From Emiliania huxleyi CCMP1516 (taxonomy: Eukaryota; Haptophyta; Isochrysidales; Noelaerhabdaceae), in the NCBI RefSeq assembly GCF_000372725.1, contig NW_005201318.1:266305-330304 (forward strand): DNA of 64,000 nt. The letters are read 5' to 3'. The notes under the pieces were generated by a model. That model was not told the DNA's origin, made no database searches, and saw only the letters and a program-made list of their open reading frames with translations. Shown here one piece after another: positions 1 through 10,608 of this stretch (the first letter of the stretch is position 1; each line of letters opens with the position of its first letter). A program made the position numbers and the translations under genes.

Positions 1-163
1 ATCTCCATCCGCCTCCGGGCGTGAGTTTCCCCCCAGACGCACCCGGACGACCTCCCTGTCGACAAGGAGCCCAAATCCTCCGTCGCGGTGGTCGTTGGTC
101 GTGACGCGCCCACGCCGCTCTCACGCAAAGTCGAGAGCGGACAGACAGCGAACGACATTCCTC

Positions 164-3100
164 ATGGGCCGCAAGCCGCTCGCGTCCGCCCGCACGGCCA
201 GCCGCTCGGCGGCGGCGGCGGCGCACGTGCTCTCGCAGTGCCTGAGGGCGGCCGCCCTCTACCTCGGCAGTGATAGCCTATTTCATGGACGGATCAGCGT
301 GCCGGTGTTCGCGGCGGCCACGCACGCCGCCGTCGCCGCCACGCTTGCGGCGGCGTACCGACCGCCGCTTGCTGCCGCCCTCGCAAACGCGCACGCACTG
401 CTGCTCTCTGGCGCAGCGTGTGCGGCGTCGCTCTGCCTGTGGTCGCTCGGCCTCGCGCGGTGCGGCCCGCTGCGCACCACCCTGCTCGACTACTCCGAGC
501 TCGTCGTGGCGAACGTGCTCGCGGCCCTTTCCGGCAGGCCGGTGCGGCAGCGCGGGCGGCGGCGCGGCCTTCTCGCCCTGCTTCTCGCCTATGCCGCGCT
601 GCTGCTCACCCACGGCATGCACCACCGCGATGGCGGCGGCGGCAAGGCGGAGCGCTTCTTCGAGCCCGAGAGCGGGGTGTACGACTCTGCGCGCTCGCTC
701 CTGGACTCGGCCTCCGGCGAGGCTGCGCTCGCTGCCGCCGCCGCCATCAACGCGCTGCGGCGGTCGGCGAGTCTAGAAGCGGAAGACGGATTCTTGTCCT
801 CCACTCGAGAGGACACGCCCTCCGCTGTATTCGACCGTATTCCGCGGTCTTCACCGTGTTCGCACCCCTCGCATTCACGCGGTGCTCTGAATACAATGCA
901 CAACACCGTCTCCCGCCCTGACGCTGGCCTTCACACAAAAGCGCAGCCCAGGGCCCAGAGATCGCACGCCACACGGACAGTCGAGAACGGGCAGGCGGAC
1001 AGAGACCGACTTGGTGTTCACCATGTAGGTCGGCGAGCCGCCGCCTCGAGGCTGAGGTCGGGCCAAACCGGCTGGAGGCGCTGACGCACGCTGCAGCCGG
1101 TTTGCTGCTGCTGCTGCTACTGCTTGCTCAGGCGTTGCTCGTCCTCCCTGCGCCCCTCCCCTCCCTGCCGCCGCCCGCCGCCGCTTCCGCCGAGAAGGGG
1201 CCTGCCGGTCTCGAAGATTGGCCGCGACTGACCGAGATCGACGCCTCGTCCTCCCAGGCGACACTCGCCCAATCCAAGGGCAGAGATGAGAGCCGCGAGG
1301 ACGTCCACGCCAGTCTCGCTTCGGCGACGGCGGCGCCGCTCGCGGTCGCTTGGCTCGCGACGGTTCTGCCGGCGCACGCGGCCGCCGCGGCGCACGCCTG
1401 GCTGCGGCCCGCCGCCGCTGCCGCCCTCTCGGTCGCAGCCGCCTTTGGAGCCGCCCTCCTCCTCGACGCGCTGCGGGGGAGCGCCACCGGCGCAGCGTCC
1501 GCTACACCCCTCCTCTGCGCATGCGCTGCCGCCGTCGTCTACGGAGTTTGGGCGCTCCACGGAGGAGGAGGCGGCGCGGCTGCCGCGCCGCCGCCGCCGC
1601 TGCCCGTCGCCGCGCCACCGGCGCGCGGCTGGGGCGGAGAGGCGAGGCGCGCGCTGCTCGGCTCGCCGCAGGTGCCCCGGCAGAGTCTGAGATCGGCGGG
1701 AGAGGGTGGCGACGTGCAGCGCGCGTCACAGTGTAGTCCCTGTAGTCTAGTCGTCTAGTCCCTCTAGTCCCTCTAGCCCCTCTAGTAGTCCCTCTAGTAG
1801 TCCCTCTAGTGCCTCTTCTCCCTCTAGTCCTTCTAGTAGTCCCTCTAGTAGTCCCTCTAGTGCCTCTTCTCCCTCTAGTCCCTCTAGTAGTCCCTCTAGT
1901 AGTCCCTCTAGTGCCTCTTCTCCCTCTAGTCCTTCTAGTAGTCCCTCTAGTAGTCCCTCTAGTGCCTCTTCTCCCTCTAGTCCCTCTAGTAGTCCCTCTA
2001 GTTCCTGGTGTCCCTTTAGCCGGATCTAAGACCTTGTAGATCTGTAGCCTCCAAGGCGGGTTTCGTCCAGCCATGCCGCGTGCCGTGCCGCTTAGGCGCA
2101 ACGCCTCTCCGCCTTCCTCGCCCTCAACTTGGCGCTGATGGGGGTGGAGGTGGTCGCCGGCTTGCGCTCCAACTGCCTCGCCCTCGTCTCGGACGGCGCT
2201 CACATGCTCATCGACTCCGCCGCCGTCGCCGTCGGCCTCGCCGCCGCCGCCGCCGCCTCGCTGCCCGCCGACGCATCCTTCGGCGCGGGGTACGGCCGCG
2301 CCGAGCCCCTCGCCGTCTTTGCCAATGGGCTGCTGCTGCTGCTCATCGGCGGCGGCGTGGGCGCGGAGGCGGCACGACGACTCCTCGCCGCCGCGCCACC
2401 GCCGATAGACGGCGGCGCGGCGCTGCCCGCGGCGGCGGCTGGCCTGGCTGTGAATTTGATCGGCCTCGCGCTCTGCTCGCACTCGCACATGCACGCAGGC
2501 GGGGAGTGCTGCGCGGCGGGCGGCGACGCGGCCGGCGCGGGCGGAGACAACTTGCGTGCAGTCGCCATGCACGCACTCGCGGACGCGTGCGGTTTTCCGT
2601 CGCCTAGAAGCGGAAGATCTCCCCATATCTCCCCCCGTATCTCCCCGCACCTGGCAGCACGGAGGCTAGAAGCGGAAGGCGTGCTCTTGTACTCCACCCC
2701 GCGCTTGAGAGGACACCGTACCGACAACGGAGACCAGACAGCGACGACAGTCAGAAGAGGCAGCATTGGGTCCCAGGAGGTGAGGAAGTGGTGTCTTGAC
2801 CATATGCAGGCTCCGTCGGCGCCATCGTCTCCTCCCTGGCCGCAGAGTGGTACGGCTGGCGCTGGGTCGACCCAGTCTGCTCGCTCCTCACCGCCACCCT
2901 GCTCCTCACCTCCGCGCTTCCCCTCGTGCGGCGTTCGGCGAGGGTGCTACTGCTTTGCGCGCCCGCCGGCCTCGACGCGCCAGGCGCCCCCCCCCCCCCT
3001 TTCTCCACCCCCTTACCTCCCCCACCCCCACCCCCTCCCTTTCCGCCCCCTCCCTCTCCGCCCCCTCCCTCTCCGCCCCCTCCCTCTCCGCCCCCTCCCC

Positions 3101-3577
3101 CTCCGCCTCCTCCCTCTCCTCCTCCTCCTTCCCCCCTCCCCCGTCCCCAACCCTCCCCCCCTCCCCCCCCTCGGTCTCCGACTGCTTTTTGTATTTGGGA
3201 CGGAAGCCCTGAACCTTTCCGCAGGCTCGACCGAGGAGCTCGCCTCGGAGATCGTTGCCGCTGTGCCAGGCGTGCGCCGCGTCGCGGACATACGAGTCTG
3301 GATGCACACGGCGGTCTCCTCCACGGCAACCACGACGGTGACGGTGGAGCCAGCGGGCAGCAGCGGCAGCTTTGGCGGCGGGGAGGGGCGAGCCTGCGCG
3401 GTCAGTCGCGGCGTGGAGGCGGTGCTTCGCCGGCGCGGCGTGGCGCGGGTGTACGTGCAGGTCTTGCGCGAGGGGAGCGGCACGTGGGCCGCAGAGGAGG
3501 CGCGGCGTGGTGGGGAAGAGGCGCGGATTGGCCGCGCGGAGGAGACAAGACGATCCGTTGGGTCGGGTGACGCTTGA
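164..3577 (+). CDS. Cation diffusion facilitator (ZnT5/MTP-like zinc transporter), 5 exons
   Basis: Predicted 754-residue multi-pass membrane protein that would move Zn2+ (or Mn2+/Fe2+) out of the cytosol into an organelle in exchange for H+. Exons are 164-762, 1029-1671, 2096-2591, 2810-2983 and 3225-3577; the phases join without a break. The ATG at 164 (MGRKPL) is the first in frame. Exons 1-2 give an Ala/Leu-rich run of extra membrane segments, as in ZnT5/Msc2-type members. Exon 3 carries the CDF core: SDGAHMLIDS (His and Asp near residues 450 and 454), a GYGRAEPLAVFANG helix and a short His-rich loop (HSHMH). Exons 3-4 together form the second site HALADACGS (HxxxD). Exon 5 is the cytoplasmic C-terminal domain (EELASEIVAAVPGVRRVADI). 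Introns 1-3 start with GT and intron 4 with GC. The family call is firm; metal and membrane are inference. Confidence 0.85.
763..1028 (+). mobile_element. Introner-like element, family A copy 1 (zinc transporter intron 1)
   Basis: 266-bp intron flanked by a 10-bp direct repeat, GGTCGGCGAG. One copy spans the donor (GT at 763) and the other lies at the acceptor just after TAG (1026-1028), so removing the intron restores one copy and keeps the frame. The body begins CTAGAAGCGGAAGACGG and contains CCTCGCATTCACGCGG. Both blocks recur in the same order in the acyl-CoA synthetase intron at 46040-46210. This is the structure expected of an inserted intron-generating element. Confidence 0.75.
1735..2003 (+). 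repeat. CTCTAGT minisatellite filling intron 2 of the zinc transporter
   Basis: Most of the intron (1672-2095) is a tandem array of short CCCTCTAGT-type units with a higher-order period of roughly 57 bp marked by GCCTCTTCT. The array explains the long artefactual Leu/Pro/Val or Gly/Thr/Arg reading frames seen on both strands. Confidence 0.85.
2592..2809 (+). mobile_element. Introner-like element, family A copy 2 (zinc transporter intron 3)
   Basis: 218-bp intron with two partial family A heads, CCTAGAAGCGGAAG near 2612 and GCTAGAAGCGGAAG near 2669. The second is followed by GAGAGGACA as in copy 1. Short direct repeat TCCGTCG occurs just inside the donor and just after the acceptor, an eroded target duplication. 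The two heads suggest a nested or tandemly duplicated insertion. Confidence 0.65.
2984..3224 (+). repeat. Pyrimidine-rich minisatellite intron (zinc transporter intron 4)
   Basis: GC-AG intron made almost entirely of C and T, with a ~15-bp unit (CCCCCTCCCTCTCCG) repeated around 3040-3110. The strong strand asymmetry could form triplex DNA; that is inference. Confidence 0.8.
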
Positions 3578-4245
3578 GAGACCAGATAGACGTATACTGC
3601 AATACAATATATGCGTCCTATGTGCGTGAGGCGGATGGACCGTGGTTCACACGACACAGACAAATGGTGACACTGAGGTGGGGGGGTGTCCTCTTCGCTC
3701 TTGCGTGTTGATATGTGCCGAGCCGGTTTATAATTATAGCGTTTTTATCATGATTTCCTAGGAAGCGAGCTGCGAGGCCGTACGCGACTTTACCCCGACA
3801 CTCGAGAGACGAGCGAGACTCGTAGGAACGACTCGTACGTACACTCGCGCGTTGGTTGCACCGCATATACTGCCGGCGACGTTTCTTTTTAGCGTTTATG
3901 CGGTATCGCCTAAAAGAGCCAGGACCCAGGTGACTCTCCCAGCGATTATGCTCGAGGCGGAAGGCTGCCTAGCCCGCTAGCCGGCTGGCGGCCGCAGGCC
4001 GCCCAATAATTGTCGCCCTCCTCGCCCAGCGCATTGCTTAGTGGTGCGCTCGCCTCCCTCCTGCGCGACGCTCATTCGAGCGCGTTCTTGTCTGTTTCGG
4101 CGCGCGCGCGCGAAGAGAGGGGGGTCGTGTCCGGTGTGAAGGGTAACCCACGAGGGTATCAACCTATCCTCTAGGGGCCCAATGCGGATCCTCTCAAGAG
4201 GGTATCAGAGTATAGCCCTGGGGTATTATCTGGGATACGATGATA
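3578..4245. other. Intergenic, no gene seen
   Basis: Region after the zinc transporter stop. It holds short AT-richer stretches and no reading frame with family features. A second LRR-like remnant begins beyond it on the minus strand. Confidence 0.5.
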
Positions 4246-4482
4246 CTATCCAAGCTGAAGTACCGAATCCTGTGAGGAGCCCTCCAGTGCCAAAAGAATA
4301 AACAATCCTCGCTCACAGCACGCTGGCGCGACAAGGGCGCGGACTGGTGCGGACTGGCACACACACCGGCTCCAAAAGAAGAAAATTTGGTGCCTCGCAC
4401 AACACTGCACGGGACGCACTGGGACTAACACAGGTACACAAAGAATTCGTAAAACGCACTCTCGGGCGCTAGCCGGACCGAT

Positions 4483-5897
4483 GCCGCGGGCAGCCAAGCC
4501 CAGCGGGGTCAGCTTGTTGCGCAGCCGAGCTCAACACGCACGGTGCCGAGGGCCATCTCCTCGGTGAAGCCCGCGTCCAAGAGGTCAGCACCCTGCGCCG
4601 TCCACTCTCAGAATTCACACTCACATCTTGAGCTTGAACCGTACCCGCCCGCTCACCGCACACCCCGAATCACTCCCTTCCCCTCGTCGCCCAAATCGTT
4701 TGCGCAAAGATCGAGGGTGGTCAGCACCTCGTTGCCTCGCAGCGCCTCGGCGATCGCAGTAACACCCTCCGCGCGGATGCGGTTGTTGCCGAGGAAGAGT
4801 GTTTTCAGCCGCACCTCGTTGACCTCCACGTCCGCGAGCGCGATGCCGGATGCATCGTACTCACCGCTCAGGTCGACCGGAGCGGTGATCGGGCCGTTGC
4901 TGCTCAGGTCGAGGGTGGTCAGCACCTGGTTGCTCCGTAGCGCCTCGGCGATCGTAGCGGTGCCCGCATCGCCGAAGTGGTTGTGCCGGAGGTTCAGGTG
5001 GGTCAGCACCTCGTGCCCCGTAGCGCCTCGGCGATCGCAGCGGCGCCCTCGTCGCGGATCTTGTTGTTGGAGGTTCAAGTCGGTCAGCACCGCGTTAACC
5101 GCGAGGGCGCCGCCGAGCGCCTTGGCGCCCTCGGGGCCAGTCCTGTTGTCGCTGAGGTTGAGCGACTTTAGCACCTCATTGACCTTGAGCGCCTCGCCGA
5201 TCGCCTTGGCGCCCTCAGCGAAGATGAGATTCATGCCGATGTCGAGGGTGGTCAGCGCCTCGCTGCCCGACATGTACTCGGCGATCTCTGCAGCGCCAGT
5301 CGTGCCAATGCTGCAGCAAGCCAAGCCCAGCGAGGTCAGCATGTTGCGCTGCCGCTCGACACGGACGATGCCGAGGGCTGCCGTTGAAACCCACGTCCAA
5401 GGAGGTCAGCACCTCGTTGCCGCGCAGCGCCTCGGCGATCGCAGCGGCGCCCTCGTCGCGGATCTTGTTGTGGCAGAGGTTGAGGTCGGTGAGCACCTCG
5501 TTGCCGCGTCGCGCCTCTGCGATCGCGGCTGCGCCCTCCGCGCCGGGAGCGCGAGGGTGGTCAGCACCGCATTGCCGCGCAGCGCCTCGGCGGTCGCAGC
5601 GGCCCCCTCGTGGCGGATGTTTTTGTGGCTGAGGTTGAGGTTAGTCAGCACCTCGTTGCGCTCGAGCCCGTATGTTATCGCAGCTCCGCCTCGGCAGCCG
5701 ATTTTGGCTGCTGCATCCCGCCACTTCTGGTTTGTCTCTGCCACAGCGCTTGCTACCAGCGGGGCGGCGAGTACCTTGAAGCGGCGGCTGCATCGTTTGA
5801 GGGCGACCGCGGAAGCGAGGACCGACTCGGCCAGCACCTTCACGATCGCTCCCAACAGCGAGTCCTCGCTTCCGTCATCTAGGTCCACGAGCATCAT
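4483..5897 (-). pseudogene. Leucine-rich-repeat (ribonuclease-inhibitor type) protein, frameshifted
   Basis: The minus strand encodes at least nine 28-residue LRR units of the pattern NEVLTDLNLCHNKIRDEG then AAAIAEALRG, typical of NLRC3/RNI-like proteins that serve as protein-interaction surfaces. The likely start is the MM at 5897-5892 (MMLVDLDDGSEDSL). The frame changes several times: after LTTLALP near 5550, after LDVGFNG near 5385, and within NLQQQDP near 5070, where a missing and a compensating base shift only one repeat. The main frame stops at 4653, but a further degraded unit (NKLTPLGLAARGIG) continues to about 4483 in another frame. These breaks sit inside near-identical repeats, so collapsed or misassembled copies are an alternative to a true pseudogene. 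No intron boundaries that repair the breaks were found. Confidence 0.6.
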
Positions 5898-6410
5898 ATC
5901 ACTTCGATCACTCGCCCACGCCCAGTGGGGCTGGCCCCAACTCGTCGGAGCTTCCGGAAAAGAAAGAAACAAAATAATCGCCCCAAAAGAGGGATGGGAG
6001 GACGGCACGCCGCCACCACACAGGGATTTCACTGGAAGGAAGGTGTGTTGCTAGCCGTCGCCCACCCTTGGGTGTCTGCCCGCTTCCTATCTCTCTTCGC
6101 AGTCCCTCGCCGATTCTCGCTGCAACCTTCATGCCACCTCGCGGACGCGGTCGTCCCCCACTCTCGACGCGTCGTTCTCTCTCTTCACTTGTCGCTTCTT
6201 CCACTTCCTCTGTCGCGTCCTCCGAGGTAACACGAATGGGGCTGGCGAGGCACTCCCACGCCTCTCGGGGTTCGTTTAGTCGGGCCCCGAGTGCGAGTCT
6301 GCTGGGGCGAGCCTTGGCGATCAGCGTTCAGCTGTTCCCACACTCGGGCGCGCGCGAAGAGGTGTGAAGACGGGGTTGTGCGATTACGTGAAACTCAGAG
6401 CCCAACGACA
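5898..6410. other. Divergent intergenic region
   Basis: Lies between the minus-strand LRR locus and the plus-strand ankyrin gene, and so should hold both promoters. No clear TATA box or conserved motif was identified. Confidence 0.4.
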
Positions 6411-8525
6411 ATGCCCGCCTCGCGCTCCCGCGCCAACGCCGCGCTCCGCACGCCGCCGCCGCCGTCTGCTGACAGCGCGCCGGGTGGTGAAGTCCCAAAG
6501 AACGTCCTCAAGGCGGCTGAGGACGGCCGTGTGGGACCGGTGCGATCGTGGCTGAATGACGGCGGGAAAGCCAACAATCTCGCTGAGCTACCCTCTCAGG
6601 TCAGCGGCCGCACGGTTCCATACACCCTGCTGATCCTCGCCGCACAGAGTGGGCACGCGCAGATTGTCGAGCTCCTCCTGAAGCGTGGCGCGGACATCAA
6701 CCTGCAGAACAGTTGCGGCACCACTGCGCTCAACGCTGCCGCCTTCCGTGGCCGCGAGCGGGTGGTGGAGATGCTGCTGCAGCACGGAGCGGAGATGGGG
6801 ACGGCGCTGGTATTTTCCGCCCAGGGTGGACAAGAGCGGGCGGTCGACCTGCTGCTGCGGCGTGGCGCGGAGATCGACCTGCAAGACATGAACGGTGGCA
6901 CCGCGCTGATTCTCGCCGCCTGCTTCAACCGCCCCGCCGTCGTTCTCCGCCTGCTGCGGGCGGGCGCGGACATGACGTTGCGCGATGCGGCGGGCAGGAC
7001 GGCGCTACAGATTGCCAAGGAGGACGGCCACGCCGAGTGCTTCCAGGCCTTCAAGACGTATCTCGGGGAGGTGGCTTCGCGCCGGAGCAAGGCACCATCG
7101 GCAGGCGGCGCAGTGGCGGTGGGTGCGAGTGCCGCGGCCTCTGCTCCGAGCGGCGAGGGAGGCGCGGAGGTCGAGCCGAGCGGCGGGGCGGTGCATAAGG
7201 AGGTTTTGGACGCGGCTGAGCGAGGCGATGAGGAGGCGGTGCTGGCGTGGCTCGACGGCGGCGGGCAGGTCGACGCGGCGTTCGAGTTCGTCTTTTCGGA
7301 CGGCCCTGAGAGCGGCATGACGCTGCTGATGCTCGCAATGATCTGCGGCCGCGAGGGGCTGGCCGAGGTGCTGCTCCAGCGCGGCGCGGATGTCTCGTTG
7401 CAGACCAGCAATGGCGCCACCGCGCTGATGGGCGCCGCCGTGAATGGCCACGAGAAGCTGGTCGAGATGGCGTTGCGGCACGGCGCGGTGATCGACCAGC
7501 GAAACGAGTTGGGCAACACTGCACTAATAAACGCCGCCGGCAGAGGCCACAAGCAGACTGTCGACTCGTTGATCCGGCACGGCGCGGACATCGACGTCCA
7601 GTGCAACAACGGCGACACCGCACTGAGTCGGGCCGCTTTCTACGGCCAGCCCGCCGCCCTTCTCTGCTTGCTGCGGGCGGGCGCAGACGTGACACTGTGC
7701 AGTGCAGATGGCAAGACCGCGCTGCAGTGGGCCAAGCACAAGGGCCACACTGAGTGCGTGCGCGCCCTCGAGGAGCATGCGGCGGCCGAGAAGGCGGCGG
7801 AGAAGGCGGCGGCGGAGGCGGCGTGGGCCGCGGGAGCGGCGGAGAGGGCGGCGCAGAGGGCGGCGGAGGAGAAGGAGGCGGCGCGGCACGCCGAGGAGCT
7901 GCTGGCGGAGGTCGAGGCGGAGAAGCGCGCCAAGGGCAAGAAGAACAAGAAGAAGAAGAAGAAGGGCGGCGGGGCGGGCGGGGCGGGGCCGTCGCAGGAG
8001 CCCGAGGAGGTTGCCGAGGCGCCGTCGGAGGCAGCCGCAGCCGAGGCGGCGAAGAAGGCCGAGGAGGCGAGGCTTCTCCTGCTTCTCGAGACGCTCACCG
8101 AGGAGAGGATGCGGCTCGGCATCACGGCGGAGAGCCAGGCCGCTGCGTCGGCCGAGGTGGCCGAGGCGGCACGCTTGGACGCTGAGGCGGACGCGGCGGA
8201 GGAGGAGGCGGAGGAGGAGGCGGAGGCGGAGGCGGCGGCCGTGGCGGCGCTGGCTGTGGCCAAGGCTGTACGGGCGGAGTCCAGGGCGGCGCAGGCGGAG
8301 GCCAGGGCGGCGATGGACGAGGTCGTGGCGGCACTTGAGGAGGCCAAGGGGGCGGTGGAGAAGGCCACGGTGGCGATGGAGAAGGCCACGGCGGCGCGTG
8401 AGGGGGACGAGACGGCGTTTGAGGAGGCTGCGGCCGCTGCCGAGGCAAGGGGTGCTGCTGCTGCCGCTGCGAGGGTCAGGGCGACCGCCGCCAGGATGGC
8501 AGCGGAGGCGGCCCAGCGCTCATAG
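6411..8525 (+). CDS. Ankyrin-repeat protein with Ala/Glu-rich coiled-coil tail
   Basis: Intronless, 704 residues, starting at the ATG at 6411 (MPASRS). There are two copies of a module: a lead-in helix pair (VLKAAEDGR..., VLDAAERGDEEAVLAWLDGGG), a TLLILAAQSGH-type segment and three to four ankyrin repeats of the form VELLLKRGADINLQNS, each module ending in an ALQ(I/W)AK..GH repeat. Residues about 28-250 and 270-465 cover the two modules. The rest is an Ala/Glu/Arg-rich predicted coiled coil with a Lys-rich block (KKNKKKKKKGG), possibly a nuclear or RNA-contact signal. The same module architecture occurs in the large kinase gene downstream, so the two genes share a recent origin. Role: protein-protein interaction scaffold; partner unknown. 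Confidence 0.8.
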   Translation: MPASRSRANAALRTPPPPSADSAPGGEVPKNVLKAAEDGRVGPVRSWLNDGGKANNLAELPSQVSGRTVPYTLLILAAQSGHAQIVELLLKRGADINLQNSCGTTALNAAAFRGRERVVEMLLQHGAEMGTALVFSAQGGQERAVDLLLRRGAEIDLQDMNGGTALILAACFNRPAVVLRLLRAGADMTLRDAAGRTALQIAKEDGHAECFQAFKTYLGEVASRRSKAPSAGGAVAVGASAAASAPSGEGGAEVEPSGGAVHKEVLDAAERGDEEAVLAWLDGGGQVDAAFEFVFSDGPESGMTLLMLAMICGREGLAEVLLQRGADVSLQTSNGATALMGAAVNGHEKLVEMALRHGAVIDQRNELGNTALINAAGRGHKQTVDSLIRHGADIDVQCNNGDTALSRAAFYGQPAALLCLLRAGADVTLCSADGKTALQWAKHKGHTECVRALEEHAAAEKAAEKAAAEAAWAAGAAERAAQRAAEEKEAARHAEELLAEVEAEKRAKGKKNKKKKKKGGGAGGAGPSQEPEEVAEAPSEAAAAEAAKKAEEARLLLLLETLTEERMRLGITAESQAAASAEVAEAARLDAEADAAEEEAEEEAEAEAAAVAALAVAKAVRAESRAAQAEARAAMDEVVAALEEAKGAVEKATVAMEKATAAREGDETAFEEAAAAAEARGAAAAAARVRATAARMAAEAAQRS

Positions 8526-9314
8526 CGCTGCTCGCGCGTGGCGACCACCCTGCGGACTCTCTGGGTGGAGCTTGGGAGCTTCCGTCGAGGACACGCTCGC
8601 CGGAGGGTCATCATGCACCACTGCTATGTGTGCTGGGGTGTTGTCGCTGTTCGCTTGAGACGGGGAGGGAGGGGGGGAAGCGGGGGGGTTGGTGCCTTGT
8701 GGGGTAAACTCCGCGCGCGGACCGAGGTGCTCGCCGCGCGGGGAGAGCCGGACACTGTGAGCCGCGCGCGCGGGGCCGGCCGGGGGGGGATCACGTGGGC
8801 GGGGACAGACTCAGCTACCTTTTCGTTTTGCGCGTGGAGATCTATTGAGATCAAAGAAAGAAATGTAGGGCCCAAAATCGTGAGGACAGATCTACACTCT
8901 CCCTCTGAGTCAAAGACAGTCACCGACCTCTGTACTGACTCCTGTCTGTCTCTCTACGGTACGAACTCAAAAAAAGCAGGGCTGGAGATGTAGCGAGTTC
9001 TCTCTACACGTTCAAGAAGTCACACAGTAGACGAGACTGCGCGGGATGGCGAATGCGCGCAAACGGCAAACCGCTCACGTGACGAGAAATGCACACACAC
9101 ACACACAAACTGAGTAGCGAGCACAGCACACGTGCAGCACAAAAACCACAATCACAGACACAGTTCACACAAAGAACACGGTCGGCGGACCGGGACGACA
9201 CGAGGTGCCACAGATGGGCTGCGGGGCGACATGCACATGGAAAGATCGCGCCACTCCGGTGTCAACGATCGCATATACAGTGTGTGTAACACAAAGTACA
9301 AGGTCGCGATTGTT
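8526..9314. other. Intergenic with short AC microsatellite
   Basis: Between convergent genes. A short (AC)n tract lies near 9090-9108. Nothing else recognisable. Confidence 0.5.
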
Positions 9315-10519
9315 CTAGATGCCGAGCTCGTCCCCCTCTGGGCCATGATCTCCGCCGCCGCTCCACGCCCTGACGAGCGCGCCCTCCTTGTCCGGCCGCG
9401 CCCTGGCCCCGCGCCGCGCCTCATCGTACTGCTGCCTGGTGAACTTTGGCCCGCGCAGGTACTGCTTCGCCGAGGTGAGCGGGCACGCCATCTCGCTCGC
9501 GCCGCCCGAAGGCCGGGCCTCCTTGACGGCGCGCGGGTCGACGGTCTCGCGGATGTACGACTGCAGCAGCTTGACAAACCCGCCCTTTGCCTTGCCGCCC
9601 TTGGCCTCGGAGCCGCCGGTGCCCTTGACGTGCAGCGGGCTCTTGCTTGGCGGCCCGCGCGCCGGATCGCCCTCCAACTCGCGGGCAAACGAGACGAGGT
9701 ACATCCCGGCGAGCGAGATGTGCTCGCGCCGCCACGCACGCAGCGACGCGACCGCGCGCGTGTACGGCCCGCGGTCGAGGGCGGGGTGCGCGTCGAAGAA
9801 GGCGCGGAGGCTGACGGCGGGCTCGGCCGTGAAGCGCTCGACGAAGCGGCGCTGCGAGGCGGGCATGAGGCGGCGCTGCTCTCGCAGGAAGGGCTCCTCG
9901 TGCGTCAGTCCGAGGATCGCGTCGAGGACGTGCCAGCTCCCCTGCTGCCCCGCGTTCGCGCCGGGGATGCCGCCGAGCACAACCGACGTGAGCGCGTCCG
10001 CGGTGCCCTCGACGCCCGAGAAGGTGAGGCCGGTGGGCAGGTGCGAGCGCGAGAACTCAGACGAGGACTGCCACCCCTCAAAGTAGCGCCGAAATATGAG
10101 GAAGTCGTGCGGGTCGAGCCGCTCGAACATGCGGCCCATCACGAGGCGTGCGTCGTCGAGCCGCGACGCCAGATCGTCGCAAAACTCGGCGGCAGCCCGC
10201 GCGTGCGCCGGGTCCACCGCCGTGTCTGGGCCTATACCGCCCGTGTACTGCGGCAGGATCTCCTCGCGCAGGAGCAGCGCCCGGCCCATGAGCGGATCGA
10301 GCAGCCGGAGGACGGCTCCCTGGATGACGCTGAACCAGCGCTCGTGAACTCGAGATGGATCAGGTCTGGGTCGGCCGTGCTGTCGCCGCCAGCTCCAACC
10401 ATATTCCACATGATGACTGCGTCAGTGTAGACTGGCTCGCAGCCAAGCGCCTTGGCGACGTGCCAGTACGGCGCGGCAATCGTGCGCGGCAGCACTCGCT
10501 GGAGCTGCGGCTCGGTCAT
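9315..10519 (-). CDS. Indoleamine 2,3-dioxygenase-like protein, one internal frameshift
   Basis: Heme dioxygenase of the IDO family; known members open the indole ring of tryptophan in the kynurenine pathway. Family landmarks in order: HERWFSVIQGAVLRLLD, FRRYFEGW, GLTFSGVEGT, GGIPGANAGQQGSWHVLDA, LGLTHEEPFLREQRRLMP, and RAWRREHISLAGMYLV, whose His fits the proximal heme ligand. The N-terminus (MTEPQLQRVLP at 10519) is in a different frame from the rest. The two meet near 10340-10350 at LIHLEF/HERWF, so one base is missing or extra, or a very short intron was not resolved. The main frame runs to the stop at 9315. It lies 90 bases downstream of the ankyrin-kinase gene on the same strand. The tail is Gly/Lys-rich and less conserved. 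Substrate is inference. Confidence 0.7.
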
Positions 10520-10608
10520 ATTGGCCGCTACACGCTCTGGACCTCCTGCACGGGTGGATTTTCTTTCTTTGTCAATTGTTACACGCAATTGTGGCGCTTT
10601 CTCTAGGT

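Noticed and set aside
1502-2650. Minus-strand 382-residue frame with TRGTRG repeats
   Set aside because: It is the reverse of the CTCTAGT minisatellite and zinc transporter exons; there is no family feature.
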